Notes under the pieces: generated by a model | What the model was told of the DNA's origin: nothing | The model's input: only the letters and a program-made list of their open reading frames with translations | The model's database searches: none | NCBI GenBank assembly: GCA_036936605.1 | Contig: JAUPFV010000004.1 | Coordinates: forward strand, 119,710,852 to 119,774,851 | Source: Limnanthes douglasii subsp. nivea | Taxonomy: Eukaryota; Streptophyta; Magnoliopsida; Brassicales; Limnanthaceae | Direction of reading: 5' to 3' | Length of the DNA: 64,000 nt | In this document: positions 58,781 through 64,000 of the stretch, one piece after another | How the letters are laid out: each line of letters begins with the position of its first letter | Numbering within the stretch: the first letter of the stretch is position 1 | Translations under genes and position numbers: made by a program

Positions 58781-61530
58781 TCCACCTCTGCACTTATAGA
58801 CTCCTACTTCTCAAAAGAAATTGAGCGTCGCTTCCGTCGCACGGGCTTGGCATATGGATCTATTGCTAATTCATGGCAAATAATGGAAAGGTCTACCCCT
58901 GATACATCACAAGCATCCCATGCGAAGACGTCCAAGGTTTTCTCTAGCAAGTCAATTAGTAATTGTTTAAAAATAGAATCTGAATTGTTACCTAATCGTG
59001 GAGTATGACCTTATGCCACCATTTCCTCAATTGAATATTTTTGGTATATCTCGGGCTGTTTTGTATCCCTATGAACATCGTTCGGTAATTGCTATCAAAG
59101 AGGTTTTATCGGGTCAACTATGATTGTGTAGCATGTTCTGGCAGTCCTTTGGCTTCAATGGATGATCCAAAACGTGTTTCATACTATATATTTTATGCAT
59201 TACCTAAATGAGTAGGGGGTGGCTTCCATTTTGGGAAGCCATGGTTGGCTGATGATCGCGTGATAAGGGTTGGTGGCTTCAGAAATCATAAACAGTGTTT
59301 TGAGTTCTTTTTTGGTGGCCCCATACCCGACTTTGACCAGCAGCTCAACCTCAGAGGGCCTTGCCTTCGTACCCTACCAATGTTTGATGTGTTGGTTTGT
59401 AGGGTAGGACCTCGTGCATGTGGTCATAGTTGGCCTTAAAGATAATATTGTTTGAGCTCCCTCTATCTATTAGGACCACGGTAACTATGAACCCCCCCCC
59501 CCAATGTTTAGGTTCTCTGTTAGAGCATCCTCATGCGGCATGTTGACCCTCCTCAAGTCGTCATTATTAAATGTGAGATCGGTGACAGAATCTTGGTAGT
59601 TATGACAGGGACGAAGCCTTGACTATCTGAACCTCGTGATCGGCCTTTTCCCTCTTGTTATACTTTGAGCCACGAGATACCTTAGAATTTCCTCCAGCGA
59701 TAGTGAATAGCAACGACGTAGAGTCTTGACTATGCAGTACTGAGTTGCTAGCCACCTCGGACTGTGCTTCAGCTCGAATAAGCAAGGTTCTTGGATCGTT
59801 GTTGTCTCGACCCTCCATATTGCTAGTTATTTCTGAATGTCCTTACATGATGGTGAATAGCCACTGTTGTTTACCCGTGTCTTCTCTTTTATCCTCGTTG
59901 GGCTTTTCCTCATTAATTTGGCGAGTTTCCTCCCTCTACTAGGGTTAGCAATAGCGATCTTTTCGTATGATGAATTGAACAAGCTCCCCATTATCGATCA
60001 ACCTCTGGATCACCTCTTTGAGCTACCAGCACTCGTCAGTCGGGCGATCGTGGTCATTGTGATAGAAGCCAAAGTACTTGTTGGACCTTTTAACGCCTGG
60101 AGCGCTCATCACTCGTGGAGGCATATATCTCATTCTCCCATTTTTCTGATCGTAGATTACTGAGATATCCTTAATCAACAGAGTAAATCGCCTTCATAAA
60201 TTATCAAGATATATAATTTTTCGAAAAGTATCTCTACGAGGCCTCTCGTTTGTCTTCTTTCGGCCGGACTTCCCTTCTCTTGGGTCGTGGATAAGTCTAT
60301 CTAGGGACTCTCCCTTCCTGAAGTCGTCTACTCAGATGAATGTGTCTGCTCGGGCCAACAAATCTCCCATATTTTCAGTCGGAAACTAATTAAATCAAGG
60401 TAGAGCTCCCCTCGTTGATGGAGGCCTTTTTTTAGCGAGGAGACAACCATATTTTCCGCAAGATCTGGTAAACCATTCATGCAATGGACAAAACGTCTAA
60501 CATATATTTTTAATGACTCATATTTTTTCTGTTAAAGATCCATGATTGAGTCGCGCTCGTGTTTGAGCTATTTGTTTCCTACAAACCTCTCCCTGGAGTC
60601 TCTCTACAACCTTGTGACATCATAAATCGATCCTTTAGGAAAACTACTAAACCAGTCCATTGCAATACCTTTGACGGTCATGGACAGATCTCGGTAGAGC
60701 ATAGCATCGTCACGGTTAAATGCCATCATCATATTGCAAAATTATTCCAGATATTTTTTTGGATCTCTCGTGCCATCATAGGCTTCCATCGTAAATGGAT
60801 CGAACTTTCTGGGGAGTTGCACTTCAACGAAGTTTTTCTACGAATGGGGATTCTTTGAGTATGTAAGTTGATAGCTTTGGTCGCACTTGATTGTACAAGA
60901 CGACCTCGACCTCTTGAGTATGTAAGTCGATAGCTTCCGCCTGCATGGGTTCGTGATCCGTGGAGAGTCTTTTGCCTTCATTTTCCCTTTCTCCTTCTCT
61001 TAACTCATCGCGCTTGGAAGAGCGGTCCCCATGATTCGCACGGCTAGAATCAGGTCCCACCAGAGGATTCGAATGGCTAATACCTTAAACTTTAGTCTTT
61101 GGCGTGTTTATTACATCATTCAGTCCGACGATTGTAGCATGTTGTTCTTTAGCATCGCGTTCACAGGCTACCCTATACTGCTCTTGTTGTAGGTGTTGAA
61201 GTTGTTGCTCAAGCTGTTGGATCTTTGTCTGGGCCACCGAATCCACGCCCACCATTTCCTGCAAAATAGGATCCACTACATTTTTTGGTGCAAGTCGCGC
61301 AAACTCCGACCAGATCATGGCTATCGGCGGTCCCATTTGAGGTGTTCCTTCAATGGGCCTTGTCGCTTCCACACCCTTGTCAGTGACTGTTGCAAGGGGA
61401 AACTGATCTTGTCCCCCTGGTGTGTTCCCCGCTGCATTTTGCTTGGTTCATGAACATCCTTTTCAACCCCTAACCTTGTTACTACTATGGTTAGATAGCC
61501 CTAGTTTTAGATATTAGGTTCGTTCTTGGA
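58781..61530 (-). pseudogene. Tat3 gag-protease
   Basis: Protease near 59440-59480 reads VVLIDRGSSNNIIF (DTGS changed to DRGS). The zinc knuckle near 60010-60060 reads FYHNDHDRPTDEC. The gag domain is readable at 60450-60800. The N-terminal coiled coil (61085-61372) has KIQQLEQQLQHLQQEQ. An 11-base C-run at 59492-59502 lies beside the protease. A 59-bp spaced repeat (TGAGTATGTAAGT at 60856 and 60915) lies near the gag N-terminus. All frames are interrupted. Confidence 0.75.
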
Positions 61531-61544
61531 ATGCCCCCAATTTG

Positions 61545-62269
61545 TTATAGGAAAAATATAACAAAGATTGTAACAAGTATGGATTTTATTTATCAGATGG
61601 AAAAAAATAAAAATTCATTAGACCTTGGAGCTTATTTATACCTCCTCTTGGTCATAATAAATAGTTAATTAACACATTCCCACTAATTAAGTGCGTAGAC
61701 TGATATTTATGATAGAGACCCTAATTTTACGGCCATTTCTTCAGTATTTGTGTATTAACACGGTTGATCAGCTTGTTCAACGTGGTTTTTAATAGCTTCC
61801 TTAATTATATATCTTTAACGGCATGCTTCGGTCGGTCTCGTCTGCACTGGTCATCATTTTTCTATTTACTCGATAAATATCTCAACGTTTCTTTATTGTT
61901 GACTCCTGCTCGGTTTGCTCAGCAAGGCATCTATTTTTCCAAGCTCCGCTTTGTAGTACGAGCTATCGTCGTCCTTCATCTATCGGTTTCCTTGATGGCT
62001 CATTTTTGCTTCTCGGCTAGCTCTCGGCGATATAGCTCTGCTCTATATTATTTCTCCATGAGGCCTCGATTACGTTATATTTATCATTTTCCGATGCACA
62101 TTCTTGGTTCACCGTCTGATTATATTATTACCTACTCGGTTTGGAGTTATTTATGTATTCTTACCTTTCCCCTCCACTCGAACATACTAGGCGACGAGAA
62201 TTCTCGCATTAGCCTCGACTGGGGTTACCACATCCATACCATAAAATCAATGCAAAATAATATTCTTGA
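61545..62269 (-). repeat. Tat3 5' LTR (right)
   Basis: TGTTATAGG start; TATTTATACC (TATA complement) near 61634. Homology to the left LTR is clear to about 62165; the remaining 100 bases have no match in the left copy. A possible PBS (minus strand TTGGGGGCATTCC) lies at 61531-61543 but is not a standard one. Confidence 0.7.
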
Positions 62270-63050
62270 TTTGTTGTCCGATGAGTAGTTCGCGAAGACC
62301 GTAATACTTCTTATACTTATTTGGCCCTTCTAAATTTTATTTCAAATGATCGAGGATAGTTCTGGTTGTAACCTATACTTTCATGTTAGCCTGAGGATAA
62401 AAGATCATGAAAAAGAAATGTTAAATACCAGAGAAAGAATAACGTTTTCAATTGAGGGCCATTATCCTGATGGTTGTGTTTTTTAATTCCAAATCTGCAA
62501 CATATGTTAGATATAATAAATTTGATAACATTATTTTCCTTAGTTCTGAATAAAGGATCAGCTTCAATCCACTTAGAGTAACAACCAACAACCACTATGA
62601 TGGTTTGACGTCCCCCAGAAGTCATAGGTTAAGGTCCAACTAGGTCCAAACCTAATATGTCAAAAAGAAAATCTTCGAATATTGACGCAAGTGGTACAGT
62701 CAACATATGCATTGCATTAACAAATCATTGGCAGGAGACCAAGTCTTTGACATCTATCGTGATGGAAGCCCAGAAAAACCCGACCAATACTTGTTAACAT
62801 TTTACAACTATAATGGAAAGACCCATCATCCTCATGCAATTCAGATAACATCATTTGTGATTCATTAGCTCTGAGACACCGCATTAGGGGTCGGCTTAAA
62901 TATTTTGTATATAGTATGTGTCCAATCACTAATAAACCATGTACCTTGAACCTTATCTTTTTAGCCAATGCTTTATCCACTGGCTCACTCTCTTTGATTA
63001 GAAATTCTTTGAACTTATATCTGTAATCTTTTTGCAAGCTCATCGAAGTT
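62270..63050 (-). pseudogene. HostP integrase, right of Tat3
   Basis: 62386-62625 reads GGRQTIIVVVGCYSKWIEADPLF (first catalytic Asp changed to Gly). 62717-63043 holds the zinc-binding part (LSELHEDDGSFHYSCKML) and the segment before it (KFKEFLIKESEPVDKALAKKI). TTGTTGTCCGAT at 62271 aligns with Tat1 near 28697, showing where integrase resumes after Tat3. About 75 bases expected between the two halves are missing. Confidence 0.72.
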
Positions 63051-63700
63051 TGGAATGCTTATTTTGTGCCTAACGTTTACTCAGAAATCGATGATATCGG
63101 AGGGTGCTCTTATTCTAGTATCCATGGATATCCTACAGGATATGCGATTATAACTAAGGAAACAAACGTCTAATTTTTGGCTCGATCACTTGACGCATTC
63201 ATAAAAAGTTGCTAACTCATTCAATGCTTTTAGGTATTTTACCAAGTGGTATTTTCTTGATCTAGCCAGGTCTGAGACATAGCTAACAAAAAACTATAAA
63301 TAACTTATCACACAAACTATATTGGCACCATATATTTGTGCAAGACGTAGCCTTGTCACGGTTGCTTCATACTCTGTCTCATTGTTTGATGATTTGAAAC
63401 CAAATCATATTGCTTGTTACATTGATTCTCCGGATGGAGACACCAACTAAACTCAGGCTCCACAGCCGAAACTCTTGAGCCCTCATCAGTTTGAATTACC
63501 CACTGGTGTAAAGGCTTATCAATATATGGCTCGGGCTAAAGTCATTCTGATTGAAACTCAACTAGAAAGTCTACCAAATCCCGAGCTTTAATTATCGTTT
63601 GAGGTTCAAACTCGATGTATTAGTCTCCTAATTCCATTGACCATTTAGTCATCCAACTCAATACATTTAGATTTTGCAATACATTCCTAATTTGAAATGA
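63051..63700 (-). pseudogene. HostP archaeal-type RNase H
   Basis: Minus-strand fragments read QTDEGSRVSAVEPE (parallel to VRIDGGSSTMGCGA, with the Asp kept), a SNHQTMRQS block (NNESEYEA in Tat1) and the TKWSMELGD-like linker near 63640. Many frame breaks. Confidence 0.65.
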
Positions 63701-64000
63701 GGTTCGTATCATAATAGAATGGGCTTAAAATATAACCTTATTTTTCTGCCACTACCAAATTCAAAGCTAATTTTCCAACTTTAAGTATTTTTTTTTCAAG
63801 ATCCAATAGGATTTTACTTAGATAATGAACCGAGTGCGAATAATTTTCAACTTCTCTAACCAAAACCGCACAAACTGCATAATCCAACACAACTATGTAG
63901 ACAAATAGATTTTCTCCAACACCAACTTTAGTCAAAACTTCTAGATAGGATAAGCGTTTATTTATTTTTGTAAAGGATTCGTCATATGCCGAAGTCTAGT
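63701..64000 (-). pseudogene. HostP reverse transcriptase, C-terminal part
   Basis: Frame 63738-63935 reads GENLFVYIVVLDYAVCAVLVREVENY, parallel to GETLFVYLAVSSCAISAVLVREVDNY in Tat1, then KILLDLEKKILKVGKLALNLV, the connection. It runs off the window edge. Confidence 0.75.

Larger units (their letters stand above)
52162..62269 (-). mobile_element. Tat3: gypsy element with antisense ORF, RNase H missing
   Basis: About 10.1 kb. LTRs begin TGTTATAGG at 52162 and 61545 and align for about 620 bases; beyond that the two sides differ, so the outer right limit is inferred from where HostP integrase resumes. TTTGT occurs at both sides (52157-52161, 62270-62274), a possible target duplication. The contents follow Tat1: antisense ORF relic on the plus strand, then integrase, RT, protease and gag on the minus strand, with the RNase H region absent. 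Confidence 0.8.

Overview
This window looks like repeat-dense nuclear DNA of a flowering plant. It is AT-rich and I found no convincing host gene. Almost everything recognisable is LTR retrotransposon: Ty1/copia and Ty3/gypsy of the Tat/Retand-like type (gag, aspartic protease, RT, archaeal-type RNase H, integrase, plus an extra antisense ORF). There are also non-autonomous retroelements and a PIF/Harbinger-like MITE. The species cannot be told from the sequence. Element names (CopA, Tat1 and so on) are mine.

Layout. 1-10.9 kb: a decayed minus-strand copia element (CopA) whose integrase-to-RT segment is present at least five times in tandem (about 1.2-kb period). The array is split at 3.47-6.51 kb by a pair of convergent TRIM-like elements. 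One of their LTRs has swollen into an AT-only decamer array. 10.9-22.8 kb: AT-rich non-coding DNA with a MITE that has a paralogous empty site, a foldback sequence, a copia RNase H relic (14.6-15.3 kb), a possible solo LTR and several 42-51 bp tandem duplications. 22.8-23.96 kb: LTR-like sequence and first gag codons of a plus-strand copia (CopC), cut by Tat1. 23.97-34.34 kb: Tat1, nearly complete, minus strand, with a plus-strand (antisense) spliced ORF carrying a Transposase_28-like domain. 34.6-37.3 kb: old gypsy relic. 38.8-39.9 kb: copia RT/RNase H relic. 41.3-51.0 kb: gag/protease of a gypsy element (HostG) split by Tat2 (41.95-49.35 kb), a relative of Tat1 that lost most of the antisense ORF. 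51.03-51.65 kb: one LTR lying between HostG gag and the 3' end of another pol (HostP), as in a head-to-tail tandem sharing an LTR. 51.65-64.0 kb: HostP pol, split by Tat3 (52.16 to about 62.27 kb), which keeps a decayed antisense ORF but lacks RNase H.

How parts work together. In Tat1 the gag-pol transcript would start in the right-hand LTR and run leftward, while the antisense gene has its own TATA box and runs rightward. The two converge on a 0.5-kb non-coding interval with a repeated CCTTGG/CCAAGG motif that Tat2 also keeps. Every element has disabling lesions (stops, frameshifts, lost catalytic residues), so none in this window looks autonomous. All gypsy copies lie on the minus strand, and several are nested inside other retroelements.

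All identifications come from reading translations and comparing copies inside the window by eye. No database search was run, and boundaries given as approximate are approximate.
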